Origin: Spartinivicinus marinus
GTDB lineage: Bacteria > Pseudomonadota > Gammaproteobacteria > Pseudomonadales > Zooshikellaceae
Reading direction: 5' to 3'
DNA length: 64,000 nt
NCBI RefSeq assembly: GCF_026309355.1
Contig: NZ_JAPJZK010000001.1
Location: 2,066,501 to 2,130,500, forward strand
Below the pieces are notes generated by a model. That model searched no databases and was not told where the DNA came from. It saw only the letters and a list, made by a program, of their open reading frames with translations. Within the stretch, counting starts at the first letter, position 1, and each line of letters starts with the position of its first letter. The position numbers and the translations under genes are program-made. Shown piece after piece: positions 8,051-16,949 of the stretch.

Positions 8051-10654
8051 CTAGTCATATAAAGGATAACGAACTGTACTTGCTATTTCTGCTTCAGATG
8101 GCATGTGATTAGTATGCTTATGCCTTACCTCTTCCATACTTGCTGAAGCTGTTGATCCCTTCTGTTTTGCTTTCAGTTCTGTTATCAAATTATTAGTCCA
8201 AGTATAGTATTCACTACTATAGCGTCTTGTCATAGAGTTAAGCTGAACTTTATATTCTGACAGCTGATTGTTACGTAACAAATTTAGCAACTGTAAATAT
8301 TCATACCTATAACGTTCGTACAAGAAACGGTTTAAAGTATAAGCCCAGCCATATATCAATGTTTGAGATTCACCATATATCACATTAGTGACCTGACTCA
8401 TTGATGGGATACCAGACCTCGCTGATTGCAATAAATTATTAATTCCATCTTGGCGAAAGTCCTTTTTCCAAGCAATATACTCAGCTAAACCTTCTGTTGA
8501 CCAAACTACATCACTCCCTTTCTTAAAATGATCATATTGGCTAAAATCACCATACTTGTTAAAGCGTCCGTCTAAATAATGCACATATTCATGTTGCAAA
8601 TTTCTAATATCCCATTTACCAAATCTATTTTCCTCATAAACAAACAATCGTGCTTGGTTATTCTTTTGCGAAGGGGTGCCTTCTAAATAATACCCACCAT
8701 TATTTGTCATTAGTCCTCTATATAAAGTTGAGCCATACTTCCTATAATCTTTTTTAGAATTAAAAATAACCAGTTCTAAGTCTGTATTAAAATCATCTTT
8801 TACTGGCTGCCAGTTCGTGCTCATCATAGAATGGAAGTCATACTCTTGTCGACTTAACCTGGTACAGACGCCCTTTACTTCTTTTGAAGATAATTGTTGA
8901 TAACGTAGTTTTAATGAGTTACTGCATTGATGGGTATAAGGCAAAATTTCCGTTACTTGTAATTTATAGCATAACCCTGAAAACTCCTTATTACAGCTTT
9001 CAGTTGGGTTTTCACGAGTTTGGCTTACATAAGACTTGTAGAATGTGGCTTTCAACTCTCTCTGATCAGGATAGCGTGACTGGGCTCGTACAATATCAAC
9101 AACATTTTGCTCAATTAACTTGTTCCAGCTTTCCTCTCCCTTGATATACATCTTGCCTAAAGAAATTATTGTATTTAGTAGAATATAACCATCTTTTTTA
9201 TTATTGTAACGGTTTTTAAATTGAGCTAAAGAGCTTTTGCCAATTTTATTAAGCAAGACTGGCAACTTAGTTTGAGAAACAATATTTTCTTTTAATATAG
9301 CACCTTCATTTTTTGCAAAATATGAAAACATATTAAGTGTTAAGAACATTTGACCAATAGCAGGGCTATATCCTCTTGCCCCATTTACTGCATTCTGTTG
9401 CTGATAAATACTTTCGAATAAGTTAACTAAGTTAGGTAATTGTCTTGCAAAAATTCTTCGTGCAGTTTTATTTCTAATACAATGATCAAGTATTGTTCCA
9501 TACCCTTTTATAATAAGTGACGTACGATAATTAATCTCTGCATTCATATCTGGAACAATATCTGATAGCTCAGGCATTGTAATTAATCTTGTTAGTGTAG
9601 CATTGATCAATGATGCATCACTTAAAGAAAAATGGCTTGCAGACTGGTTAGCCAGCCAAGCCTGTATATAAGTCAATAAACCATCGAAAGCTTCATCTTT
9701 TGCGCTATTATGATCAGCTAAAAATGCAAGTGATTTAAAAACATCAAGCACTTTCTCTTTTGAGTAAATACCCATTGTCATACTATTACGTTGAGAATGA
9801 GTTGCAGACAGAATTGTTTGTATGTGACTAGGTAAACTTGCTTTGCTTGTCCAATGAGATGGATATAATTTTACTGGGGTTGTGGGATTATTTGGCTTGC
9901 TAGGTTTAGAAGGTTTATCTGGGGTACTTGGTTTACCTGGATTATTCGGCTTGGTAGGTTTGCCTGGCTTAGTCGGTTTATTGGGTGTTGATGTAGAATT
10001 ATTAAATAACAAATAAACAGAAGAAATATTTGAGATTGTTTTACCATCAAAAACTTGATAAGAAAAAATATCCTGCTTAATATTAGCCGCTGAATAATAA
10101 GTAAACTTTCCTGTTGCTGAGTCTAACTTTAATTCGCCGTGCTTTGGTTGACTAACCACTTTATAAGTAAGCTTGTCATTATCTTTATCTTCTGCCCATA
10201 CCCAACTATTTAGTCGCTTACCTCTTTCAACAGCATCGCTATGCCCTATAGTTAGTGGTGCCTTATTTGTGCTATGAGTTGTTGGCTTAGTAGCCTCTGT
10301 ATTAATTAAGAATTGAACAACTGATTCATTAGAATATTGCTCACCATCCCAAACTTTAAATCGAAACTCATCATAGTTTTTTTGGGGTTTATGTACTGTA
10401 TAAGTAAAGGTTCCTTTGTAATTATCAAAGGATAGGGTACCAAATTTTGGAGAACTAACTAGCTGATAATATAAAGTTGCCTTTTCAGGATCCTGCCCCC
10501 AAACTTTTGCCTTAACTGGCTTGCCAGGAAAAACCTGATGGCTTTGACTCATAGTGGTTGGTGCTTGGTTTGCAACTACAGGGTTTGAAAATAAGAGAGA
10601 AGCCACACAAGAAGCAGCAGCTAATTTGATAATTGCCCCATCGATACTTTTCAT
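8051..10654 (-). CDS. Secreted collagenase-like metalloprotease (peptidase family M9)
   Basis: 867 residues. A signal peptide (about 1-29) is followed by two cadherin/tandem-95-like beta domains (about 35-118 and 132-217), each with the FTY...F.YxVxDG pattern. A Lys-Pro linker with repeated KPxKP (222-262) leads to the M9 N-terminal helical domain (about 270-540) and the catalytic domain. The zinc motif is HEYVH (688-692) followed by LDGRFNKYG, with the third ligand E721 in STEGLAEY, the M9 spacing. It should cleave collagen or related matrix proteins. It lacks the usual C-terminal PKD/PPC domains of clostridial collagenases; the N-terminal beta domains may replace them for substrate binding. 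It is followed by a strong terminator. Confidence 0.87.
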   Translation of the reverse strand: MKSIDGAIIKLAAASCVASLLFSNPVVANQAPTTMSQSHQVFPGKPVKAKVWGQDPEKATLYYQLVSSPKFGTLSFDNYKGTFTYTVHKPQKNYDEFRFKVWDGEQYSNESVVQFLINTEATKPTTHSTNKAPLTIGHSDAVERGKRLNSWVWAEDKDNDKLTYKVVSQPKHGELKLDSATGKFTYYSAANIKQDIFSYQVFDGKTISNISSVYLLFNNSTSTPNKPTKPGKPTKPNNPGKPSTPDKPSKPSKPNNPTTPVKLYPSHWTSKASLPSHIQTILSATHSQRNSMTMGIYSKEKVLDVFKSLAFLADHNSAKDEAFDGLLTYIQAWLANQSASHFSLSDASLINATLTRLITMPELSDIVPDMNAEINYRTSLIIKGYGTILDHCIRNKTARRIFARQLPNLVNLFESIYQQQNAVNGARGYSPAIGQMFLTLNMFSYFAKNEGAILKENIVSQTKLPVLLNKIGKSSLAQFKNRYNNKKDGYILLNTIISLGKMYIKGEESWNKLIEQNVVDIVRAQSRYPDQRELKATFYKSYVSQTRENPTESCNKEFSGLCYKLQVTEILPYTHQCSNSLKLRYQQLSSKEVKGVCTRLSRQEYDFHSMMSTNWQPVKDDFNTDLELVIFNSKKDYRKYGSTLYRGLMTNNGGYYLEGTPSQKNNQARLFVYEENRFGKWDIRNLQHEYVHYLDGRFNKYGDFSQYDHFKKGSDVVWSTEGLAEYIAWKKDFRQDGINNLLQSARSGIPSMSQVTNVIYGESQTLIYGWAYTLNRFLYERYRYEYLQLLNLLRNNQLSEYKVQLNSMTRRYSSEYYTWTNNLITELKAKQKGSTASASMEEVRHKHTNHMPSEAEIASTVRYPLYD

Positions 10655-11204
10655 TTTATACCTATTTAAATGATGGTTTAAATTTCTGCGCGAATTATGT
10701 GTCGTCTAATAATAAACGAAGTGATTTAGTTCAAATTAAAAACAGGTCAAGTATAAAGTGAGCTAAAAAATGTGACAGGAGGAACCATTTTAATGTGTTG
10801 GCTCACACATCCATACAAAAATAAATAGATATACTTCTCATTTTTTTATCACAAGATTAATACAGAAGTTTAGGTCAATCCATTATACTAGTATTTAAAA
10901 ATTTAATACTTTAAGAGTTTTATTTTAGCTTAGCTTTTAAGAAAAGAACTTATGAAGGCAAAGGTCAGTTCGCTTTTTGTATCCTTTACGATGTTTTTTA
11001 GGCTATGTTATCTTCACCCTTTATCACCAGAAATGTTGTGAATGCAGAAGTTTTTAACTGCATTCACAACAATCACCTATTACTTATAGGCTTATAGAGT
11101 CTCATCATTTGACGAAGGTGCCAAAAAACTCATATTGGGTATAATATTCTCAATACAAAGGACATTGCAAGGCTCAACTTTAATATTAACGTTTAACGCA
11201 AGCA
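10655..11204. other. Intergenic region with one long hairpin
   Basis: No coding frame. It holds the promoter side of the M9 gene and the hairpin at 11034-11071. Confidence 0.5.
11034..11071 (-). terminator. Perfect 14-bp hairpin downstream of the PTP-like gene
   Basis: TGTTGTGAATGCAG pairs without mismatch with CTGCATTCACAACA around a 10-base loop. On the minus strand it lies about 130 bases after the PTP-like stop and is followed by a short T-rich stretch. It could be a terminator or a stabilised mRNA end. Confidence 0.5.
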
Positions 11205-12128
11205 TTACTGACCTTCCCCCAATAACACCCTGCCAAAATCCTTTAACAATTCTTGTTGTGTAGAAATACAACCTGCTTCAGCAACTAATCCACTAACGGT
11301 CTTATTTAGTGTTTCTTTATTTAGTTTATTCTGTAGATTTAATTGATATAGTTTTTCTGCAGTAACAACCACTTCAGAGCGCCCATCTTGAATTGCAGAG
11401 TGAACCAAAATTTCACCTGAACCTTTTTGGTCTTGCAACCTGGCAGAGTTAATTGTTTCCACAAGTTTATAGAGTTGTTTTGGGGTAATAGCCCCACGAT
11501 CAGGCCATTGATTAAAATTTATAGCAGTTACCTGTTGTGAATAAACTGTGCGTAAAGCTCCTTCAATATGATTACTTTCAACAGTAAACTTTGAGTTCGT
11601 TACTTCATCGTTCTCTAGTTTTTTCTCATCTATTAGATGCCCAGTTTTCGCACTTAGGGCCAGAGGCTCTTTAGTAACTATGAAATGATCATCTCTTTTG
11701 CCATACCAGGATTCACGCGGACCTTGTAACTGGTAGTCAGCGCTGTTTAACCCAATAATAATTCGCGTATTCTTTTCAACAAGATCCCCCCAAAAGTCAG
11801 CAGCCGTCGCCACTTGAGGACTGCTTCTAATGCGCGATTCAGATAAGCGCTTATCAACATTGTTAGTGTTATGATCACTATCTTTAGATGTCTCTTTATT
11901 TACCTGCTGAACCTTAATACTTCTGCAAGATAAAGCTCCAAAATCTCTAGTAACACTCTCAGGTGTCTGGCTTTGCTCAAATAGCTGACGAGCGCTGCTT
12001 TCAACAAGCGTAATAGTCGAGCCTTTAAATGTAGCTTTTACATCAGCCTTTTTCTCAACTTCATTCTCATTCGAAATATTGATATCAGCAGGCACAATTA
12101 GTGAGCGTGAAATTTGCCAATCAGCCAA
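11205..12128 (-). CDS. Protein tyrosine phosphatase-like protein with Cys-to-Ser active site (putative pseudophosphatase)
   Basis: 307 residues, no signal peptide. Several PTP landmarks occur in order: DFWGDLVEKNTRIIIGL (111-127), like the DFW...V..I..L segment of eukaryotic and YopH-type PTPs; WYGKRDD (141-147); the WPD loop NQWPDRGAI (206-214) with D210; and the signature region LVHSAIQDGRS (241-251). The canonical signature is HC-x5-R-S/T; here it is H243-S244-x5-R250-S251, so the nucleophilic Cys is Ser. This predicts phosphotyrosine binding without hydrolysis. The N-terminal 100 residues are polar and unassigned. Type III or type VI effector-like use is possible, but no secretion signal or chaperone gene is visible. 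It is monocistronic between the M9 gene and selO. Confidence 0.6.
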   Translation of the reverse strand: MADWQISRSLIVPADINISNENEVEKKADVKATFKGSTITLVESSARQLFEQSQTPESVTRDFGALSCRSIKVQQVNKETSKDSDHNTNNVDKRLSESRIRSSPQVATAADFWGDLVEKNTRIIIGLNSADYQLQGPRESWYGKRDDHFIVTKEPLALSAKTGHLIDEKKLENDEVTNSKFTVESNHIEGALRTVYSQQVTAINFNQWPDRGAITPKQLYKLVETINSARLQDQKGSGEILVHSAIQDGRSEVVVTAEKLYQLNLQNKLNKETLNKTVSGLVAEAGCISTQQELLKDFGRVLLGEGQ

Positions 12129-12474
12129 AGCACATTCTCCATTTACAATTATAAAAAACTGCTATTGACTCTGCGTAAGCCATGTCGTCTTATAAAAACA
12201 ACCTGCAAAGCTCAACACCATCTTCCAGTCTATGCTACCTATTATTGAGAATATTTAGAAATAGGACGATTTTTATTATTACTGATGTAACATTAACAAG
12301 TATATTTACTAAAGCACAATCTTAATTTTTCACTCAATTAAACCAAGCTAGTTGTTAATTAATATTCCTACATTATGTTCTTTTAACTTTAAGTAGCTGG
12401 TTTGATCTACTACACAAAAGCTCAAAAACCAAGTAATATAGTCAAGTATTTACTTTCTAAGGGCTGCTTCTGTT
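12129..12474. other. Intergenic region between the PTP-like gene and selO
   Basis: AT-rich divergent promoter region with no gene or repeat that I can support. Confidence 0.5.
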
Positions 12475-13941
12475 GTGAAATCAATAACTGACCTGGCATT
12501 TGATAACCAGTTTGCCCAACTTAATGACTGCTTTTACACCAAACAGCCCCCAACACCTTTAACTAACCCTCACCTAGTTAGTGCTAATGAATCTGTTGCT
12601 AATTTATTGGGTTTTGAACTAACTACCAGCAAAGATACAGACTCTTTGGTCAGTATAGGGAGTGGCCAAAAAGTTTGGCCTGCGGCAGAACCTTTAGCCA
12701 TGGTCTATTCAGGCCATCAATTTGGCGTTTATAACCCCCAACTTGGTGACGGAAGAGGCTTATTGCTAGGTGAAATATGCACCACTAATGGCGACAAATG
12801 GGATCTGCATCTTAAAGGGTCTGGAATAACACCTTACTCTCGCCAAGGCGATGGTCGAGCAGTATTACGCTCGACAATTCGAGAATATCTATGCAGTGAG
12901 GCAATGCATCACCTGGGCATCCCTACTACACGTGCATTATGTATAGTCGGCAGTAATGAACCTGTATATCGAGAAACTGTAGAAACAGCCGCTACTTTAA
13001 TCCGAGTAGCAAAAACTCACTTAAGGTTTGGTAGTTTTGAGTTTTTTTATTACACCCGACAGCATAAAGCACTAAAAGAGTTAATTGACTTTGCAATTGA
13101 ACAATACTATCCCAGTTTATTAGGTAGCCAAGATCAATATGAAGAGTTCTACCGTCAAACTGTCATAAAAACTGGTCAGCTCATTGCTTACTGGCAAGCA
13201 TTTGGCTTTGCCCATGGCGTAATGAATACAGACAATATGTCCTTGCTAGGAGATACCTTTGACTACGGTCCTTTTGGTTTTATGGATGATTATGACCAGG
13301 GATTTATTTGTAATCACTCAGACCACTCTGGTCGCTATGCATTTAACCAACAACCATCAATCTCATATTGGAACTGTGCCTGCCTTGGTCAAGTGCTTGT
13401 ACCTTTTATAAAACCGGACACCATCAAGCAGCTATTAAGTGAATTTGAAAAGGCTTTTATACATAAATATGCTGATTTAATGCGGCAAAAGCTTGGACTG
13501 TTAGAGTTGACTGAATCTGACCAAGAGTTAGTACAACAATTGTTTACTTTAATGCAAAAAAACAGCGTAGATTATACTTTATTTTTTAGACAGCTTTGCG
13601 ACTTTATACCTAATCAGCAAAACTCTTCTATTAGAGATCTATTTATTGACCGAGATGGATTTGATAACTGGGCTAAACAATATAGTCAACGACTAGCTCA
13701 GCAAGCTGACAGCCAAACAAACCGCTCGCAACAAATGAAATCTGTTAACCCTAAATATATCCTACGTAACTACCTGGCCCAACAAGCCATAGACAAAGCA
13801 ACAAAGCAGCAAGACTTCAGCGAAGTCAATCAACTGCTAAACTTATTAAAAAAGCCTTTTGCTGAACAGCCAGATAGGGAGCACTACGCTAAACCTCCTC
13901 CCGAGTGGGGTAAAAAGCTGACTATCAGCTGCTCATCTTAG
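12475..13941 (+). CDS. selO: Protein adenylyltransferase SelO (YdiU family)
   Basis: 488 residues, normal length. SelO is a pseudokinase-fold enzyme that transfers AMP to Ser/Thr/Tyr of target proteins during redox stress. Family segments seen: QFGVYNPQLGDGRG, HLKGSGITPYSRQGDGRAV with the following REYLCSEAMHHLGIPTTRAL, and GFAHGVMNTDNMS with YGPFGFMDDYD. The protein ends in CSS, the position that carries selenocysteine in eukaryotic SelO and Cys in bacteria. Translation appears to start at GTG 12475. The final 40 codons lie in the 237-bp direct repeat, so the integrated element left selO intact and placed a second copy of its 3' end at 29589-29708. Confidence 0.92.
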   Translation: MKSITDLAFDNQFAQLNDCFYTKQPPTPLTNPHLVSANESVANLLGFELTTSKDTDSLVSIGSGQKVWPAAEPLAMVYSGHQFGVYNPQLGDGRGLLLGEICTTNGDKWDLHLKGSGITPYSRQGDGRAVLRSTIREYLCSEAMHHLGIPTTRALCIVGSNEPVYRETVETAATLIRVAKTHLRFGSFEFFYYTRQHKALKELIDFAIEQYYPSLLGSQDQYEEFYRQTVIKTGQLIAYWQAFGFAHGVMNTDNMSLLGDTFDYGPFGFMDDYDQGFICNHSDHSGRYAFNQQPSISYWNCACLGQVLVPFIKPDTIKQLLSEFEKAFIHKYADLMRQKLGLLELTESDQELVQQLFTLMQKNSVDYTLFFRQLCDFIPNQQNSSIRDLFIDRDGFDNWAKQYSQRLAQQADSQTNRSQQMKSVNPKYILRNYLAQQAIDKATKQQDFSEVNQLLNLLKKPFAEQPDREHYAKPPPEWGKKLTISCSS

Positions 13942-14058
13942 GCCCGCTCGAGATTGCAACTGCTCACAGAGTAGGTGGTTTACAATGGCTGATACTCAAT
14001 ACCTACTGAAATCTGACTCAGGTAAGCTGGCCAAAGCCTATGATAGTATGTCATATAC
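13822..14058 (+). repeat. Left copy of the 237-bp direct repeat flanking the integrated element
   Basis: Bases 13822-14058 are identical, base for base as read, to 29589-29825. The repeat spans the last 120 bases of selO, the short intergenic gap and the first 73 bases plus one matching base of the next gene. It marks the left junction of the 15.5 kb element. Confidence 0.95.
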
Positions 14059-14146
14059 CACTTACACCACAGGCAATCGACATAACTTGTTGTTTATCAA
14101 ACTAATTTTCATCCGTCCTACGTTTAAGTTTAGTAGAGTTTTGTAG
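13985..14146 (+). pseudogene. Truncated 5' copy of the DUF2628-like membrane protein gene
   Basis: The first 25 codons equal those of the intact gene at 29752. After the junction the frame runs into element sequence for 28 codons and stops at TAG 14144-14146, inside the first TTTTG-TAG-CAAAA site. The chimaera has lost all membrane segments of the intact protein and is unlikely to be functional. Confidence 0.85.
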
Positions 14147-14241
14147 CAAAAGTACATACAACTTTTGTAGCATGAAAAATAGCCCATTTGACAAGAAGCT
14201 ACTTTTGTGTATCGCTCTACTTTATTTACAATTTTGCTACA
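14139..14241. repeat. Left-end cluster of TTTTG-TAG-CAAAA sites
   Basis: Near-palindromic sites at 14139-14151 (TTTTGTAGCAAAA), 14163-14173 (TTTTGTAGCAT) and, inverted, 14232-14241 (TTTTGCTACA). The same motif is clustered at the right end. Probably recombinase arm-binding sites. Confidence 0.65.
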
Positions 14242-14338
14242 TCAAAAGCCTGAAGATGCCTTAAGAAACCCTAGCCGTAAAAACAGGTAATCAAAGACAG
14301 ACAGCAAAACAAAAAGCTGAGGACTTGAGACAGAATTT

Positions 14339-14475
14339 AAGGGGAGGTCGTGAAACGCGACCCCCTTGTTAATCCCTATATTTACTAGAGGCACTGCTTT
14401 AGTGCTTGGAGGGATGAAACGCCCCCTAACAATACAAGCTTTATAAATATTGGGGAGGAGCGAAGCGTTCCCCCT
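14339..14475. repeat. Three GC-rich hairpins after the PolA-like gene
   Basis: Hairpins at 14339-14368 (GGGGaGGTCGT/ACGcGACCCCC), 14409-14427 (GAGGGATGAAACGCCCCC) and 14451-14475 (GGGGAGGAGCG/CGTTCCCCC) share a purine arm, a GAAACG/GAAGCG-type loop and a C-rich arm. A related hairpin with a T-run is at 18540-18573. An open frame at 14242-14490 runs through them and looks incidental. Confidence 0.5.
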
Positions 14476-14486
14476 AGCAACCTCTC

Positions 14487-15755
14487 TCACTCCTTGCTAA
14501 TGACAGGCTCAAACTGAGCAAGCTCTCGGTATCTACTGGTCATCACCATGTAAAGCCTGTCTTCTTCTTTTTCTGGGACCACAAAGGAGTCATGCACCCC
14601 AATGATAGGCACATTGTCCTCCTGAAAAGTACGCATCACGTTAAAGGCAATTGTGCTGTCCCAGTAATGTAGCTGTGCCCAAGTCTCTCGGAAGAAGTAC
14701 TGCGAGAGTGGTCTATGGGCCTTCAGGAAGATATCTACAGCCTGCTTAATATCCTTGTAGCTCATCTCATTTCTAAGCTCTTTGTGCAAGGCCTGGAGAG
14801 CACCAGATTGACTTTTACAATTGAGGCAGACAAGGGCTATTTTCTTCGCTATTTTTCGTTGTATATCCCCGAACTCGTAGCAGTCTTCAGGACTCTTTAA
14901 ACCGCTCATGTTGTATAGCAGCCGTAAATGCAACGATTTAAAATCAAGCTCAACCGTTGGCTGTCCATCTAACTTTATTGTCCTCCTTTCTTCCTTCTTT
15001 AAATTTTGAATTGGGGAATAAAGCCTGCCACCATGGGAAAAATCTTTGTGAAACTTTCGGTGATACTTCAGGAATAAACTGTGTGGCTGCATTTCTTCCT
15101 GGTCATCCGCTGAGGTGTATATTAGTGAGTGCTGAGCAATGAAGTTATTAAAAGACTTCAACTGCTGTCTAAATTGATTGGTCTTTTCTGTGTCCTCGTA
15201 CTCAATGTTTTTTGTATTTTCATCACCTAAATAAATAAGCTCTTTATCTGGGTCTATTTCCATGAGTGAGCATGTGTCTACAAGCTCCTGAAGCCACGCT
15301 AGGCCTCCTTCCGTTAGCTCAATAGTACTAGGGATGCCTGTTGCTTGCCCCTTGCTCTTAAAGCCCTTCAGGACACGTATACGGCCTTTGTTTTCTAGTC
15401 CATTTAACAAGCTAATCATTGGCTGATAAGAAATGTCTTTAACTGCATATCTTGACTGGTTGCTGTAGTGACTTTTTGTGCGTGTTATATGAAGCCCTAC
15501 AGACTCCTCTGAGCTTATTTTATTTCTAGCTAGGGAATTGGTGTGTAGATTAAAAATAATTGCCTGAGTGGCTTTTAAATACTTCTCACGATGCCTTTTA
15601 ACCTTGCCTCCTAAAATCTCAGTTACTACATTTTCTTGGTCACTATTAAAAGCTCCTAAGTGCAATGCTGGATAGTGGCTGTAGTAGGTCTTTTCTTGCA
15701 ACTTGCTCAAGACTTTGTGCTTCTTGATATGGGGTGTTATTACTTGGTTACGCAT
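14487..15755 (-). CDS. PolA-palm-like protein, putative replication protein of the element
   Basis: 422 residues. The C-terminal half carries signatures of family A DNA polymerase palms: motif A-like VELDFKSLHLRLLY with D271, motif B-like R300-x3-K304 in QRKIAKK, and motif C-like IIGVHDSFVV with D389. It lacks any 3'-5' or 5'-3' exonuclease domain. The N-terminal 200 residues include a possible winged-helix segment (about 105-160, SLLNGLENKGRIRVL), which would suit origin binding. Proteins with an ELDy/f..LH motif are found on other bacterial mobile elements, but the biochemical role is not established to my knowledge. It sits next to an AT-rich palindromic region that could be an origin. Role as initiator or polymerase is inference. 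Confidence 0.6.
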   Translation of the reverse strand: MRNQVITPHIKKHKVLSKLQEKTYYSHYPALHLGAFNSDQENVVTEILGGKVKRHREKYLKATQAIIFNLHTNSLARNKISSEESVGLHITRTKSHYSNQSRYAVKDISYQPMISLLNGLENKGRIRVLKGFKSKGQATGIPSTIELTEGGLAWLQELVDTCSLMEIDPDKELIYLGDENTKNIEYEDTEKTNQFRQQLKSFNNFIAQHSLIYTSADDQEEMQPHSLFLKYHRKFHKDFSHGGRLYSPIQNLKKEERRTIKLDGQPTVELDFKSLHLRLLYNMSGLKSPEDCYEFGDIQRKIAKKIALVCLNCKSQSGALQALHKELRNEMSYKDIKQAVDIFLKAHRPLSQYFFRETWAQLHYWDSTIAFNVMRTFQEDNVPIIGVHDSFVVPEKEEDRLYMVMTSRYRELAQFEPVISKE

Positions 15756-15839
15756 GTAAGTATTTCCTAGTTTAGTAGGTTGAGTGATTAATAAAAATGA
15801 TTAGAAATATGCTATCTATGAAGGGGTATTTCGTTACGG
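15756..15839. promoter_or_regulatory. Leader of the PolA-like gene
   Basis: Short AT-rich stretch directly upstream of the PolA-like start; GGAAA in the minus strand eight bases before its ATG is the probable ribosome site. Confidence 0.35.
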
Positions 15840-16230
15840 TTCGGGTAGCGAGGGGAAGCTCTAAGATGAGATAAGATATCCCTAAGGATACCTAAAGATA
15901 TCTTTAAGTTACCTCTAGCTAGCTATAGATATCCTTAGCTACTTAAGCTTATTTACTTCTTAGTTACTTATTCCTTATTAGTTATTCTCTTCTTAGTAAT
16001 TCTTTTAATAGGAATAAATAAGACATAACAGACACAGAAGCTATAGGTAACTAGAGGATAACTTAAAGCTACCTTTAGTCTGTCTTAGTTATTTATTCCT
16101 TTGTTATTAATTCTTCCTACTCAATTAATTAGTGATAGGTGAATAGCTAGGTAGTGATGAGATGACTTAAGGCTATCTATGTGCATAGGCTGACCTTAAG
16201 CTAACTCATCGTGACTAGCTGCTACCTTTG
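15840..16230. repeat. AT-rich palindrome/iteron region, candidate origin or operator array
   Basis: No gene. Dense short inverted and direct repeats built on GATATC, CTAAGGATA, TATCCTTAG, AGCTAGCT, TTAGTTA and AGTTACC, including AAAGATATCTTT as a perfect palindrome at 15895-15906. The segment 15886-15913 resembles the sequence upstream of the KilA-N/BRO gene (21298-21322). Position upstream of the PolA-like gene makes an origin or shared operator plausible. Confidence 0.4.
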
Positions 16231-16379
16231 GCTTGTTTGTCTTTGTTGTTAATTGACCAAGAAAAAAGATTAAAAGAGAGAGGCTTATTGATGAGCTGTA
16301 TTCAAGGCTGTTCAAATAGGTGACTTTAAGTTCAGCTCTAGTCAGCTTTATCTTGACCCAGGGCTAAACCATCCTTTTG

Positions 16380-16389
16380 TTGTGGTCCA
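16380..16389 (+). repeat. TTGTGGTCCA motif, copy 1
   Basis: One of five exact copies of TTGTGGTCCA in gaps between element genes, 38 bases from the end of the small KilA-N-like gene. Others: 17610-17619, 19056-19065, 22387-22396 and, inverted, 23341-23350. Near copies are at 21491-21500 and 22352-22361. Confidence 0.6.
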
Positions 16390-16427
16390 TAAAAAGAGAA
16401 CAGGCTTGTGCCTGCCTCTAGGCCTGC

Positions 16428-16805
16428 TTAATGTAGAGTGGTATAAGGATTATTACCAAAACTCTTCATCCAGTTAAATAGGCTCTTGTGGAGTTCTGGA
16501 GATACCCAAAAGGCGTAGCTAAGGGCTATTTCAGGTGCTGCATAATATTCACGCTGAACCAGTCCATGACTGCCTTGTACTACATCATCCTCATAGTGGA
16601 TTATGGATTTTAAGGGCAAGTATTCTGCTGAAACTGCAATTAGCTCTCCTCCAGGTCCATCCAGCCAGATTTCAGGTTCTAAATTGCTCTTATTGGGAGT
16701 CTTTAATGAGTTAAGGAGAGACCACAAGCCAAAGTTGCCATGCTCATCTATAGCAGGACTGAGCTTTATATCTGTTGTACTTGTCTTGCTTGTATCTGTC
16801 GTCAT
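16428..16805 (-). CDS. Small KilA-N-like protein (paralogue of 17117-17476)
   Basis: 125 residues, soluble. The C-terminal motif EIALSYAFWVSPELHKSLFNWM (about 94-115) matches the end of KilA-N DNA-binding domains, where Ala/Tyr/Trp pack a helix (compare LVLDYASWVS in the gene at 20292). The upstream part GLWSLLNSL...EIWL resembles the KilA-N start in shortened form. The first 18 residues are a Ser/Thr/Asp tail. GGAGTAAT precedes the ATG. It shares the ALSYAxWVSPxL core with its neighbour across the tRNA-like gene. Likely a DNA-binding regulator or decoy, but function is unknown. Confidence 0.55.
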   Translation of the reverse strand: MTTDTSKTSTTDIKLSPAIDEHGNFGLWSLLNSLKTPNKSNLEPEIWLDGPGGELIAVSAEYLPLKSIIHYEDDVVQGSHGLVQREYYAAPEIALSYAFWVSPELHKSLFNWMKSFGNNPYTTLH

Positions 16806-16949
16806 TGAAATATTACTCCTTTATATTGCAAGTCAGGTATGTATTAACGGATACAGCAGTTGTTGTCCAGATAAATAAGGCGAATGGCTAATTAATATTC
16901 AGGTGTTAGTTTACCTTTGTTGCTGATATACTCCCCCGCCTACTCAAAT

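Noticed and set aside
14242..14490. 82-codon frame overlapping the end of the PolA-like gene
   Set aside because: It runs through three GC-rich hairpins and reads like translated noncoding sequence, although an ATGA overlap would allow coupling.
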